From: Welwitschia mirabilis
Lineage: Eukaryota > Gnetophyta > Gnetopsida > Welwitschiales
NCBI GenBank assembly: GCA_051453625.1
Contig: JBOZIK010000001.1
Coordinates: 173,071,345-173,135,344, forward strand
Reading direction: 5' to 3'
DNA: 64,000 nt
The notes below the pieces were generated by a model. It was given only the letters and a program-made list of their open reading frames with translations. It was not told the DNA's origin and made no database searches. The position numbers were made by a program, and so were the translations under genes. The first letter of the stretch is position 1, and each line of letters starts with the position of its first letter. Of this stretch, positions 21,480 through 35,514 are shown piece by piece.

Positions 21480-23900
21480 ATCAAAGGATATAATGTGTAT
21501 AATATTAGATGTAAAAAAAAAGAATAATTAATGTATGATAAGAAAAATAAAAATAAGTATTTTTAACAATTATAATCCATAGTTAAAGAAATAATTATAA
21601 ATACTCTAATTAAGGAAAGAAAGCTTAATGATAATCTTATCATGAAACACAAGCAGGAGGGGATCTCTTATAAGAATAAATCTATCCATAACCTTATTCA
21701 ATAATCAAAGGTATATTTAATTTATATTCAAGAGATAAAAATACTTCCAAAAAAAGATGGAATAATCTCAGTAATTAAAAAACTATAATAGTGTTTAAAA
21801 TAAAAATAATTGATGGTCTATTAGTTATTAGTAGAATACTATGTAAAATTTTAAAACTCAATTGTTGATTTACTACTCTTTAATTTTAAGAAAAATAATT
21901 ATACATTTATAGATCCTAATATAATTAGATAATCATTTACTTCTTATGAATCTTACAAAAAAATATAGCCTCTATTAATAACTCATGTACCTTCAGATGG
22001 AAAAACTTTAGTAGTAAACATTAAAATAAAATAGAAGTAGAGGATTACTAGTAAAAAATATAGATGTAATTTAGAATTATTAAATAATAAATACACCTGC
22101 TCATATAGGAGATAGAGAACAAAACAATCAATATTATAATAGTTGAAATTTGGATTTATAAGAAACTGATAAATAAAATAGAATGCATAACAAGAGGCTT
22201 ATCTTAACTAGGCTTGAATCATAGACCCATATTACTAGAAATTGAAATGAAACCATGCCATCATAGAAGTTTTAAACTTGGAAGATACTAGTTAGATAAA
22301 GATAGACTAGATGAAATTGTACAAGACACTTAAAAAAGTAGATAAGAAAAGATCCATGGGATTTCTTTATCAAAACCTTATATCATTTACAAAACATGCT
22401 AAAGAAATGGACCATGCAATATAAATAACTTTAAATTAGTAATAAATAACTAATAAATAAATTAAAGAAAATATAATATCAAGAAGAATAAATCTATTAT
22501 AAATAAGTCTATTAGAAGAATAATACTATTTAAAACAATTCTTCTAAGTAATAACTTTGAGTGCTTTTCATCTGCTTTAAGCCATTGAATTTTGTATAAG
22601 ACTAATTCTCAATTACATGGTTTTATCAAATTAAATAAATGCCTTAAATAGGAAGAACTATTATCATCATAGTTGTTTATAATAGTTTTAGACACAATGA
22701 GGACATATTTGAAGAAATATAAAGCAAAAGGAATCTTAATAGAAAACCAAGTACTATTTAATAATTACTATGAAGATGAAACCATTATCATTTCTAAGGT
22801 AATAAATTAATATTTTAAGCTATAATCAAAAGCATTTAAAACTTTGAAGAAAGTATAGGATTTTTTAGGAATATGAAAAAATCAAAAATGTGTACTTTTG
22901 AGTGCAATCAATAGTAAGAATAAAGACATACTTAATAAAATAAGAATAAGAAAAGGAATTAAAAATTTTATTCATTTGGGAATTTACATTAAGGATTAGG
23001 GTAAAATAAAGAAGATAGAAATATTCTAAAATAAATATAGATATAGTTCATAAATTAATGTAACAAAAAATGATCTACATATGTAAAAAAGTAAACTAAC
23101 TAATAGTTTCATTTATGCCATAGTGAGATATACTTTTATCATCATTGTCAACCCATCTAAAGGTAGATAAGCTAATTAATAAAACCATTAATATATTTTT
23201 CTAGTGACATGAAAAAAAAATTAGAATCCATCTTTTGAATTCAGATATCCTTACTAAATATAAAGACTTAGGATGATCAAAATTAATATCATAAAATATA
23301 TGAATTTCTTAGATTAAAGCATGATAATTTAAAGGCTCGAAAAAGAAGGAATCATAGTTAGTATTAATGAATAATAAGTATATGTTAAATTAGTAAGGTG
23401 AATTCAATTCTAAAAGTAACATCAAGTAGACTAGATAAATTTTCAAAAATGTAGAATTGGACAAAATTAAACCAATAAAGATGTTATAAGAGATTAATAT
23501 GATAAGGGTGAAATAGGGAAGAAATTATGGAAAACTATCTTAGCATTAAAAAAAAAAAAAATTTTAACTAGATAATTACATAAGAATAACCTTTTATGTA
23601 AAATAGATTAATTAGAAAAGCTATTAATGTGTCAAAAACCTACATGATATGTAATAATTATATCAAGTTAATTAAACATTTATTCATTAACTATACAGAA
23701 AAACCCAGGTTTATTAACCTTTTCAAGTATTAGGTATGCATCTTATCATAAGAATATTTACATGAAAAATCTATAGACTATCATGCTAGTAGAATTAGAA
23801 ATGTAGAAATGCAAAAGATTTGCAAAATATAAATATGGAACCAAACTAAGTAAGAAAGAAACATTTAAAAAGTTGATGGATTCTTGTTAGAGTGGCAAAT
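21480..23900 (+). pseudogene. LINE copy 1 ORF2 remnant: endonuclease and reverse transcriptase
   Basis: ORF2 nicks the target and reverse-transcribes the element at the nick. The endonuclease start is not readable. Its end is: a TWSNRR-like block near 22090, then LNHRPILLE at about 22214-22240 where the family has SDHxPI, and LDKDRLDEIVQDT after it. In the RT, LFIIVLDTM is seen near 22670-22700. The catalytic box is YEDETIIIS at 22768-22794 in place of YADD. KTLKKV, a weak RT thumb block and LGIYI follow. Most of the C-terminal third is unreadable. Stops occur throughout. A poly(A)-like tail may lie near 24410-24450, but the end is uncertain. Confidence 0.75.
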
Positions 23901-26430
23901 CCTTTAGTTATTCAATAAGACTCTACAATGTACTATGGGAAAAATAGAGAACCATCAAATATTATAATTTAAAAAGGTTAAATTAAATGCTCAAAAATAT
24001 TCAAGAATCATCAATTAATAATACTAATAATTCTATACAAGTTAGATATTAAATCATATTAAATTTTAGAGAATGTAAATTATAGTAACTAGGGTCATCA
24101 TTACAAGAATCTTTGAAGTCCCAAACAACTAACAGATAGTAAACCTAAATTCTAATATATGGTTAAAGGTGAAATTCTTTTACATTATCAACCTAGTCTA
24201 TTTAAAAGTAGTTATATTTTAAAAAAAATTTTCCAAACTTGTAATTAGGTACAAAAATGATTTGTTAATAATTAGTTTAATTAAGAAATAATTCAAAACT
24301 AAAGGAATTATTTTTTTAGGATTCTTAAGGTGTGGTTATTCTATTTGTTCTTTTTTTCTAATTTCTTATAAAATATATAATAACTAAATACTTAAATCTA
24401 ATTATTACTTTACTAAAAAAAGGAAAAAAACACTAAGGGTTAAAAAAAAGCTTTCCATGAAAGAAAGGATGTCAATATTAATTCCACCCCTAGTTAAAAG
24501 GTGTAAAAGAAGAGTTGATAAATAACTAAAAGTAAAAGTAGAAGTACATTTAAGTACATGCCTCAATATGATTCATTATTATTGTAGAGTTAGAAGGAAT
24601 GAATAAAAACCTACCTCATATAACTTCCTTAACTTTATTGGTATTTAAAACTTAGAATCTAAGCTTACAAGTAGAGAGAAATGGTGAATACAATGGACAT
24701 GGCTAAATCTATAGGATAGAATTTATAATAAGAGGATTCCTCACAAGGATGAAGGAAGAATAGGAACTAGAAGGAAAAAGAATAACCCCAATTCCTAATA
24801 GAAAAATAAATAATAAATAAAATCCTTTATTGACATTTCTTTTAAGGCCTTAAAACTCTCATACAGTGTTATTGATAAACAAGTGATGAAGAAATACAAA
24901 ATGGTGTGTTTTAATCTTTACCCTTATTAAAGCATAAATTCCAAAATATTTTAGAAAAATGTAAGAAATCAATGCAACTTATGAGTTATTACAACATCCA
25001 ATTATTTAGAGACTTATGAAATATCTATATTAAATTTATTTTAAAAAATATTTAGCTTAATCTATTATAAGCAATATTATGTAGTAGTTAGAACATATTA
25101 AAGAATGTCATACTATAACATTTTTTATCTTTATGCTGATAATAGTTCCTTCTATTTTTCACTTTAATATATATAACTACGTTAATTCCTAGGAGTAAAT
25201 TTTTCTCATTTGTAAATTTTGCATACTATTAACATTAATGATTTTTTAAAAAAATTAAAAAATATAATTAAGTAATAAGGGCTTTATAGAGTAAAACATA
25301 ATCTGATTTCTAATCTTAAATGTTAAAGATGTAAACAAAATAATGTATGGTATTAGATCATTACTACCATTTAGAGATGAATCATCTTACATGCAATGTG
25401 GAAAATACAAATCATTACATCTCACATATATATAAGACATCAATCATATACCTTAATAAAAATCATTTAAAAAAATGAAGTAATTAAACTCAAATAAATA
25501 AATGCAAAAGTACATTCAAAATTTGATATTGTAGTATAAGTAATTATTGATATATTACTGATGAAAAACAAAACTTAAGCCTCTCATAAATAATATTTCA
25601 TTCAATAATAATATCAACACACTAACAAATAAAATTCTAATAGACAGTGTTATTTTGCATTTGTTATGGATTAAAAAAGATAAGCTTAGATTCCATCATG
25701 AGATAAGCCCTCATTATATTTATGGAAGTTGTAATGAAATAAATAAGAAATAAATAAAAAGTAGAACATAATAAACATCTATAAATGTTCTATGATAAAA
25801 TTAAAAAAATAATAAATGAAATGATAAATGCCTAATCCTTAATGTAGGTTATGCTTTCATAGCCTTAGAGCTTTACATATAATTTCACATGTATAATATA
25901 TTAAGGTTTATTAAATCTAATCAAAGTGATTTTGCTTAATTTATTAAGAATAGAAAAGAAAGAAAAAAAAATATTTTTTTTCCAAAATGAATTATTTTAC
26001 ACTAAAGAGCTTAATTTTAAAGAAAAGCATACCATTAGTGTTTCACTAAATTTACAAGATCTCTAGGCACGTGATCATAGTGCATATTATAAGCCTTATA
26101 AATTCCCCCCTTAACATGAGAATACACTTTCTTTTAAGGAAACATAAAGTACTTAAAGAAAAACTCTAGGAATATGACCTATAATAAAACCTTCTTAAGG
26201 AGTTACCATGTAAAGATACCACTTGATTAAATAAGTATTTAAGTTACTATTATACATCCTATAGCAAATAGGACTATCATGTGTATGACACATCTTGTAA
26301 TGCTAGGAAAAAATATCCTACACACCTCATTATACTAGCATTTATGAGTGACTTTGAATAGAGGCTCAAAAGTTAAATTATGTTTATAGTATATAAGAGA
26401 AAAAAAAATTAAATAAAATAATTATCAATT
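23900..26430. other. A+T-rich sequence without recognised genes
   Basis: This stretch may contain the LINE 3' end and, in its right part, the decayed 3' end of the minus-strand copia at 26430-27010. A C-run (CCCCCC) at 26105 is the complement of a purine tract and could be that element's polypurine tract, but I could not confirm an LTR beside it. Confidence 0.45.
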
Positions 26431-27010
26431 TAATTTTTGATTGAAGGTGCTAAAAATTCCCTTAACCAAGGATATTAATAGTTTTCATTTATTACAAATA
26501 GTATATAAGCATAATAACTTCATTTTTGTATGAGATCATCGATTTTGTATACCATAACACATAAATATTTTATCATATCACAGTGCACTATATTTTTTAT
26601 CATATTATTGGTTTGTTTTAAGTTTATTACTTTTAATAATTTGCTTAATAATTCTATTTCTAGCTACATATTATACCATAGAAGAAGGTCATGCTATCAT
26701 CTTTTTAATGCTTTGATTGCTAAGACAAGGGTGATGTCCTTAAGAATGATATATTTAATGTTAGTAAGGAAGTATCAGTTTCTATAGTAAAATTAGAGTT
26801 AGAGTAAGCCTTTAGGATGAACTAAGAGTTTATTCTATAGGTTAGACCTAAAAATGTAATCCTAGATGTCTAAGTAGTCTTTTGCAAGATTCAGATGAGT
26901 AACCTTAGATGCATGAAGATATCTTAATAGTACACCAACAACATATAATATATCTGGTCTAGTGTTGATTATGTGAATTAGGCTCTCTACTATTTTTATC
27001 CTTCTAAAAT
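26430..27010 (-). pseudogene. Copia RT end and RNase H remnant, minus strand
   Basis: Reading the minus strand from about 27010, the standard block at the RT/RNase H border is clear: VESLIHIINTRPDILYVVG, then LLRYLHASKVTHLNLAK. Further on, the RNase H block SFLRTSPLS, stop, QSKH is seen near 26700; the stop falls where copia elements have Trp. This element is on the opposite strand to the SIRE-like copy and has a different sequence, so it is a separate element of another copia lineage. Its 5' part, to the right, is cut off where gypsy element A begins at about 27485. Overlapping plus-strand frames are shadows. Confidence 0.8.
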
Positions 27011-27484
27011 ATGATATAATAAATATGATTATATGGTTTTCATGATTAAGATTAAAAAGGTTAAATGAGCAACTAATAAAGTTTTATTTCACATTATTAT
27101 TTCCACCCCTCCCCTTAAGTTTTTTAAAGAAAAAAAGACTATTTATTACTACAATACCTTGACTTCTATAATATATTAAGGTCTATAAATTATGTTCCCT
27201 TATGATTAAGGACCAGTTAGTAATTTTAAATAAGAAATTAGGGATTCTATTATAGCATAAGTAAACATAATTCTTATTCTCTTATATATATTCTAAAGGT
27301 ATTTTAGAGTTTACCAAAACCACTAAATATTTTAGAGGTAAATCTTAATCATAAACATGCTTTAAACAGTAATTATAAATTATATTAAGTTAGTTGACCT
27401 CTTCTAATGAAAATTAGAAATAATTATTTACCAAACAATCTATCATATAAATCTTAACTAAGTAAGAAACAATCCCCTAAATAA

Positions 27485-28870
27485 AATATTTCAATAAAAA
27501 ATTAACATTCCAATAAAGTATATTTAATTTAGTTAGTATAGCAAAAGATATTAAAATAATTGTTTTATCATACAATTATGTCTTTTTCCAATTTTATACA
27601 TCATTTATGAAATTACAAACTTACTCATAACATGTTTAGATTAATTTCTACTTTTTGGAGTACATGCTGTAAAATGAAGAAATTCTATTAAAAAATACTC
27701 ACACAATGATCCAAGTCATCGATAACATTCATTTTTCAAGATAGAATGAGTATAAAGCTATGTTCTTACATCTTTATAAGAAGTTCATCACATTTCACTT
27801 ATGAGCTTAATCAGAAATTAAATTAGAAATAATTCTTAACTTTGACAACATGTGGTAGAGGCATGAAATAACATGTCACAGTGACATGTAGTAGTAATGA
27901 AAATAATGAAATGAAGAACACATGGCATAGTGTCCAATGGTAATAGCATATTATCATTTCTTTTTAAGGCTACATGACAAAATTTGTAACCTTTCCTAAT
28001 GTAACTAACCAAAAGTATAACCTCATTTATATAACTACCATTAACCACTATAAGCCAAAGATTACTAAGCCTTCCATTATTTCTAAAAGCACTTTAATTC
28101 TTCATCTTAAAAGATATTTATTTGGAAAGGCATAGTGGAAATACTTAGAGAAGTAGAACATCATGGATTTTTGAGCACCTCTATTGGGAGCAGACTTGTT
28201 TTGAGCTAGTTTGAGGAGTCTATTTCAAGATTATATTTCTCTTTTAATGTAATATACTATATAAATTAATACAAGAATAAGTTATTTATTTTTTAATTTC
28301 TAATACATGTTAACATGATACTTTTAATCCTTAGGTAAGATTCTTTCTTGTTTCAATTTTATAATAGTTGTTCATTATTTAATTTCGAGTGCATGCTAAC
28401 ATAATACTTTTAATTCTTAGATGATACTATATTACTAAGGTCTTTTAAACTAAGTGAATTCTTTAAAGTTAATGTTTTGATTATAGTCACTAGTATGTTA
28501 TAAATCCTAAGTATATTTGTCCTTACTTTCTATGTTGAAAAAAGGGCTATGAATGACTAAAGTAACTATTAAATTCATTAACACTCATATGATAAATAAG
28601 ATTATATTATCATGTGTAATTCATTATGACTTGATGTTCTAATCTTATGTTTTAGGAATTATAGGAAATCATTGGAAGTGAAGTTAAGATATGAATAACA
28701 AAACAAGCTATACCTTTATAGCATGTTCATTTCCCTATGTCTCCAAGTAAAGTTTACCAAAATTTTTAAAATTCATTTTACATTTTACTATTTTTTATTA
28801 AAAGATTAAATTAAATGTATTCAGTTTAACATAAATATCTCCATGAAAAAATGATATCAGGTCCTTATCT
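27485..28870 (+). repeat. 5' LTR of gypsy element A
   Basis: It aligns with 35515-36990 over its length. Shared strings include AAAAATTAACATTCCAA at the start, GGCTACATGACAAAATTTGT in the middle and AACACTCATATGATAAAT-like blocks near the end. The first bases (27485-27495) have lost the TGTTTACATGC seen in the 3' copy. The inferred end, near ATGATATCAGG, comes from where the two copies stop matching. Confidence 0.75.
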
Positions 28871-29017
28871 AGTTTATTTAATGTTTGCATTTTACCATAA
28901 TGAATAATATAATTTCATCACTAATGTATTTTAGGTAATACTTCCAAGGATATTAACATGATATCCTTTCAAAGATATGTAATTTTTATTTATTACAATT
29001 TTTAATATATTTTTTTT

Positions 29018-29150
29018 AGTTTTCTGGTGGTTGATACTGATCCTTCACTAGTGAAACTAAAAATCATTTTTTTAATACTAATTTATTTCTTTTTTCCCCT
29101 AGTGATAACTATTGGTCCTTTTCTAGTGATACCTACTCTAGTATAATTTT
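29018..29150 (+). repeat. Leader repeats of element A, two copies, period about 80 bp
   Basis: Two related units begin TTTCTGGTGGTTGATACTG (29018) and CCTAGTGATAACTATTGG (29097). Elements B and C have the same unit in the same place after the LTR. The core of each half-unit resembles CTAGTG and ACTRGT, compatible with decayed CCGG-centred palindromes. Confidence 0.65.
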
Positions 29151-29989
29151 AAATTTTTCTTATTTTTTAGCTCTAATCAAAACATATTTTAATATCAGAT
29201 ATTTTTTTATTATAGATCTGATGATGTTTTTATAGGTTACAGTCAAAATAAGGATCAGAAAATTTTAAAAACTAAATTAAAGCTTTAAATTTATGTGTTT
29301 TCTATTTTTTTTTGTAAGTTTGTTAATAATGTATTTTAATTCTATTCTATTATTATAATTCCTAATAAAATTTTTTAAATCAAAAATTTAGATTTTAATT
29401 TTCATAGGTTTTATTCTATATTTTCTATTATTGTTGTTTTCTATTAAAATTTTTTATCATCTCATAATGCTAAATATTTTTAGTGAATATTACAAGCCTA
29501 TGATTCTTTTCTTAAGCCATAATTATTAAACTAACTATTACTACTACCTTTCATGATTGATACTACTGAAATTTCTATGTAGAAGCCTTCAAAATTTGGC
29601 TAAACCTTTGTAAATTGTTAAAAACAATTTTATGATCCATAACTCTCCTAAAGTTTATTTGAAACTTACATTTCTTATATATGGAATGAATTAGATCAAC
29701 TAATTAGAAATACTTTTAAGAATAATATGTATCCTAACATTGAAGGTAACAAAGAATAGAAACTTTCATCTAAAAACCAACCTTATAAGAATCCCAAAGG
29801 AGAACAAATGTCCAATTTTAAATGATAAAACTAATATGATGGATTTGGTTTTGAATGTCCTTTCAATATACCCTAGTTAAATTTAGAACTATTAGACAAC
29901 ATATTGCCTACAACCTTAGTTAATAAATAACTTAAAACATTGACAAAAATATATGTAAAAATCAACCCAATAACTAACCCCTAAGCAAA

Positions 29990-30560
29990 TCTTGCATAAT
30001 TATTTACAATGCTAGTACTTATAACTCATCTCATATATTATCCAATTATCAGTAGCATAAATTTAGAATTCAAATCATCTACCATCCAGATTCCCTATTA
30101 TTTTCATGGCTTAGAATTTGAAGACCCTGATTTGTACCTTAAGCAATTTGAATGTTTGCTATCTATTCTATCCTAATACCCTAACACTCAAGATACCATT
30201 AGATCCATCATTTTCTTGTTATCCTTGAAAGAAAAAGCTAAATCTTGGATCTACATTCTTATATTCCTATTAACTAGAACATAGGATAATTTAAATAAAA
30301 ATTTCATTTTTAATTCTTTTTCCAAACCATAAAACAAATGATTTAATATGAAAGATTATGAATTATCAACCAAAGGATCATGAAACTTTCTTCTAAGCCT
30401 TAGAGATGTTTACGGATTTAATTTAGAAATGCCTATAACATTGGTTGAAGTTAAGAATAAAAACTAATTTCTTTTATAATAGATTATATACCAATAATAG
30501 TCAATTAGTTACAATGATAAGTATAGGTAATTTTCTAACTATTGCACTAGATGAAATATA
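29990..30560 (+). pseudogene. Gypsy gag remnant of element A
   Basis: The capsid core (Retrotrans_gag) is readable at about 30096-30152 as FHGLEFEDPDLYLKQFE, then IRSIIFLLSLKEKAKSWIY near 30190-30250. These are the usual capsid helices of Athila/Tat gag, where a FxGLxxEDPxxHLxxF block precedes FPFSLKDxAKxWL. Downstream, NFSQK/CWERF-type sequence is only faintly seen. The product would form the virus-like particle. Frameshifts and stops are common and the start codon cannot be fixed. Confidence 0.78.
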
Positions 30561-31439
30561 GGATTATCTCAAAATAATGGTGAAAGCTCTAGGAACTAGA
30601 AGAAACTAATTGATTAAAATAGATCTAATCATCTATTAGATCCATTAGCATTTTTAGAGTCTTAGATAATTTTAATATTAATAATTAAGTAGATGAATTA
30701 TTAATAAGAATATAACTCTTTCGACATCATTCAAATAATCAAATTGTACTCCACAATACCTTGTCTACTACCTAAATTCTCATAGAATACTTGAGTGTTC
30801 TTCTATGTTCATCTTCTAAAAAACTATAAATGAACAAGTTAATATCATAGAATACCAATGGTAGGGTACTAAAATAGCCCAAATTCAAAAACTTACAATT
30901 ATAAATGGAGGAATCATCCTAATTTTTCTTAAACATAAAAAACATCCCATGACCAAAATTATGTTAGTTAATTAAAAACCTCATTTCTATTATTATCAAT
31001 TCATCATGAACCATCATTTAAGGAATAATTAAGAAAATGTACAAAAACAAAAATCTAAACTAATCATAATCATGAATAAATCCTTAAAAAGTACTCTTCT
31101 TTCTTGAGAAATATTAAATTAAACATTTAATAATTTTAAATTAAAATTATCTCTTTTGTAAACCAAAGGGAACTTGATAAAATCATCATGAACTTATAGC
31201 TAGATTAGAAATGAGTTTAATTCATAAAAGAATTAGAGCCTAATAAGATTAAATAAACCAATATCATTCATCTTAAGGGTATGAAATAGTTGAATAAACA
31301 TATAGAATAAAATGTAACTTTAAAAAGTGAACTCATAGAAAATAATGAGAAAGACAAGGTTTTAGAATAATCTTTTCTTGTTTGCCAAAACTTTCTACCC
31401 ATCCCATAATAAGTTAGAAAGAAAATATTTTTAAAAAAA

Positions 31440-32285
31440 AAAATTAGAAGCTTTATAGATTTTCAAAGAGATCAAAATCAATATGCCACTATTAGATATA
31501 ATTAGACAAACTTCCTTTATACAAAATTATTAAAAGATATGTGTAAAATTAATAGAAAGATGCATATTAAGAAAAAGTATTATTTAGACTTGTAGATAAG
31601 TGCAATTCTTTAAGGTTCAATACCTTCTAAATATAAATATCTTAGTTGGCTAACAATCACAATCACAACTAGAGACAAACATCTTAAGCAAGCCTTGTTA
31701 GATTTGGGAGCAAGCATGAATTTTTTACCCCACTTAGTCTATAAAATACTTGGCCTTAATTATCTTAAAAGGACTAAAGACCTATACATTTAATAGATAC
31801 CTCTTTAAAATAATCATTAGGAAATGTTGAATATTTAATTATGTGAACAGGTAGTTACTAGTTTTTAGTAGATTTTATTATGTCAGAAATGAATGAAATG
31901 AAGCATAATTTAGTTCTAGTTATTTTAGATAGGCCTTTTATAGAAGCATTAAATGATATTATTTATTGTAAAATTTTTTACATAAAAATCTCTTTTAATA
32001 AATTAAGAATGGATCTAAATATTTTTAACACTATTGACTTACGAAAAAATAATAATAATGTTGATTTTGCCTATGAAATTCATTATCTTAATTCTTATCT
32101 TATTAAATTAAACAACTATTCTTCTTATAATGATCTTAATTATTTTGACTCCCCTTTTAAGGACTTGTTAAAAAAGCATAGAAATGTGATAGGATGAATC
32201 ACATCTGATATTAAAAATTTAAACTCTTCTAATTATGTCCCTCATATTCTTTCAAAGTTTTTATATGTATGTGTAGAGTTAATTC
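31440..32285 (+). pseudogene. Gypsy protease and pre-RT linker of element A
   Basis: Upstream of the protease, IKINMPLLDIIRQTSFIQNY (about 31466-31525) is the conserved Gag-protease linker of Athila-type elements. The protease active site is well kept: QALLDLGASMNFLP, with the catalytic Asp codon at 31701-31703. The flap side follows in an open stretch at 31880-32197: LVLVILDRPFIEALNDIIY, then KLRMDLNIFN. The pre-RT block reads KHRNVIG, stop, ITSDIK at about 32173-32214, with the stop at a family Trp position. After about 32285 the similarity ends and no RT follows. Confidence 0.87.
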
Positions 32286-35200
32286 TTGAAAAATGATGTC
32301 CATTCTATATCATTTTTGAATAACCAAGTTTTTAAGCCTTATAGCCATGATATCTTTAAATCTTTAATCCCTAACCCTTTTGAAATAGGCTCTCATGGTA
32401 GCACTTCCCAAAGTGAAACCAATTTGTTAACCCCTAAGGATGTTTTTCTCTCTAATAATCATAACTATCATTACCTATTTGAATAACTTCATACATTCAC
32501 CTCATTTCATAATCATCTCATCCTGTATACAAACCATCCATAATTACCATTTATCCATGAGTTCTTAAGACTTGATAATCATGGTTGAAGGCCTATAGCA
32601 AATGAATAATTAATAAGTGATAACCTTATCATTAAAAGTTAGGTAGAACTTATATTTACTTATATTTTTGAAGAAAAGGTTTCTAATGTTTTTAAATTAT
32701 CTTATTAAGATTAGTTTTACTTAAGGTCTTTCAATTTGAAAAATATGGTAGAAAAGGGTAGAATAGCTTTTATAGTATGTTTTATGTTTTCAAGCATTTT
32801 ATAGGAACAAAATTTTTTTTAATTAGAATAATGAGTTAATAACCCCTCTCATGTGCATAAAAATATTAAAAATTACAAGTAGAAATTAAAATAAAATAAA
32901 ATATCTCTTCTTCAAATGCACATTATGATTTGATCAATCAAATTAGGTTGAGTAAACTACATTAAGGATTTAAACACTTCCTAGCAATGAAGCTCTAAGA
33001 ATCTATTTATGACATTTTCAATTACTTTAAAGCTATAGGTGCTCACTAGTAATGTAGGATTGATTTATTCATGAATTAACATGCTTAATTCTATTGGAAG
33101 AAGATTTCATAACACTAGATCCTTAATTTGACCTAAATTCTTAAAACAAGAAATATAGGTAATTATAGAAAAGGTAAAAATTGGAAAGAAAATATGGGCT
33201 TTAAAGATAATTATGTGATTATTATTTTTAACTTATGTATTTCACATTTTATTAACTAATTTTTGGATTTTTATAGGTTTACTTAGAGGATATCTTATTT
33301 GTTTAGGATTGTGATCCATTTACATTTAAAATAAAATATAAAATATTTTTAATAAAAGTGATCCTTAACTTAGATATTCTATCTTTGGTTTTATTATATT
33401 TTATATTTGTGTTTTTTGAAAATTACATTTTTTAACCATGATATTCTATTAAATAAAATACAATAATAAACACAACTATGTTTTCTCTAAAAATATCTAC
33501 TAACTCATGCATTAATCTTTACTGCACTACATCCAAACCATTAATAAGATAAGGTGATTTAACAATCATATTTTACTCTTACATTTATAAAAACAACCAC
33601 TTTTTCTTACCTTTTCACTAACCTCATAAGTCCATTGCTTTGTGTATGTCACAATTAATTTAGTATCTGAAATATAACCTCTCTTTCTATTTCTAACTAG
33701 TATCACTACTTATCATTATCCATGCTACTATCATTATTATAAATACTACATCCTGTGTCTTCTCATAATTTTATTTCATATTTATTTGTCCATTACAAAA
33801 TTAGGGTATGAGCTATGTATTGTAGTTTTAAGTTTTATTGCATATCTTACATGAAAAGTTTCTTAAAATATTACTTTTATCACATTTCTTCAATATTTTT
33901 CTCATATTTCATTCCTTCCTTTCTTTTATTTCCTATTATTTCTCTATTTTTCTTTCTTTCTTACTGACTTTTCTAGAAAAATGAATGGAAGATAATATGC
34001 CTTTATTTATAAAGAACTTTTTAAATCCTTTTAGATATGTTTGCTTCATATTACCTCACCAAAATTGAAACTATAGGTTAGAACTATCTGTTAAAGTAAG
34101 TCAACACATTCTATTATTCTAGACAAGTACTTGAATTTTATAAGAATGTAATATTTGATGATTAAAACCCTTGGGTAATTTACTTATGTACTTAATGCGA
34201 TTTATTTTCCATTTCATTATTTGATATTCAAGCAGTCTTAGGGGTTGAACATTGAAAGCATCTCCCATTTGCTTTAGTAAAAACTTTAGAATATTCTTAT
34301 CATATCTTGGATGTAGAGTCTGATTCCAACAAAGAAGTAACCATTCCATCTAAGTTTTTATATGGAAAAAAAATTCTTTATTTAGATTTATCATTCATAA
34401 TGTATTACTTACATTGCATCTCACTAACATTTATAGTAATCATTTCGATTTCATTAGAATAATAAGCCCTTTGACATAGAAAAAGTCTTATTTAGAACCA
34501 TTACTAATCATGTAGACATGAAAGTAAGCTTTCTTCACCTTTCCTCATTTTAAATATCATTCACAAAACCCTTTACTAAACATTAAATTGTGAAGGTTGG
34601 GAAGAGCTTATATAAAAATATCACATCTAAAAGATTAACCAAGTTTAAAAGTACTAAAATAATAATTAGTTTCTAGGGTAGTAGCAGAAATAGAAAGAAA
34701 AGAAACAATGGAAGCCAAAGGAAGATATTCATTATGACCCATCTCTCATTCATTTTATTCTTTTATATGTAACTTCATATGTACATCTAATAACTTACTA
34801 CAAAGGCACAAAAGTTGTTAGAGAATTCTCTTATTCTCCTTCTTCTTCTCCTTCTCCTTAACATCCTCACTTTCCTTTTCTTCATCTAATGAAAAATTTT
34901 TGACACAGGTACCATGTGAGTAAAAAATTTGATTAACAAGTTTTGGAGAAAAATAAATAAAATTACAAAACATCAAAAGGACATATTATGAAAGAAATGA
35001 AAAATGGATGAGAAATTAAAACATCTAGTTTTTCATAGAAGAACTTTTGGTTATCACTTACATTTTATTGTATGCATTTAAGTATTTTTTATTATAATGT
35101 TTTAAAGTCGTTGAATAAAATATTTTCTTGCTAGTTTAAAGTCTCTGCACTATAGATTTCTCTAAATTTTTAAAGTACTTATATCAAAGTGATTTTCTAG

Positions 35201-35514
35201 CTTGTACTATAAAAAGTCATTTAATGAAAGCTATATTTTCAAAAATTTTGACTTTTTTTCAAAAGAATTATATTAAATATTTTTTATATTTTTAGCTTTA
35301 AAAATAAATTTTAGTTTTGGTTAGAGCATATGCCATCCATTTTTCATAGAATTTTTTTAAAAATTTATGCCTTATTTGTCAAAAATTGATTATAAATTCT
35401 TCAAGAGATATATCATTTTTTCATACTTAATTATTTTACTTAGGTAATTTTACAATTTTGATGATTTATTTATCAATGTTTTGATAAGAAAATAGGCGGT
35501 TTCTAGTTAGGGGG
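32286..35514 (+). other. 3' non-coding part of element A and polypurine tract
   Basis: From about 32490 to 33420 this matches element B 41400-42330 (for example TTTAGTTTTACTTAAGGTCTT in both, shown here as a 21-base match shortened by one: TTTAGTTTTACTTAAGGTCT). The open stretch 32286-32486 is of unknown nature. The tract TAGTTAGGGGG at 35504-35514 precedes the 3' LTR and matches CTAGTTAGGGG before the 3' LTR of B. A polypyrimidine stretch occurs at 34830-34885. Confidence 0.6.

Noticed and set aside
26530-26787. Plus-strand open frame of 85 codons
   Set aside because: It is the shadow of the minus-strand copia RNase H.
27836-28048. Minus-strand open frame of 70 codons
   Set aside because: It lies wholly in the 5' LTR of gypsy element A.
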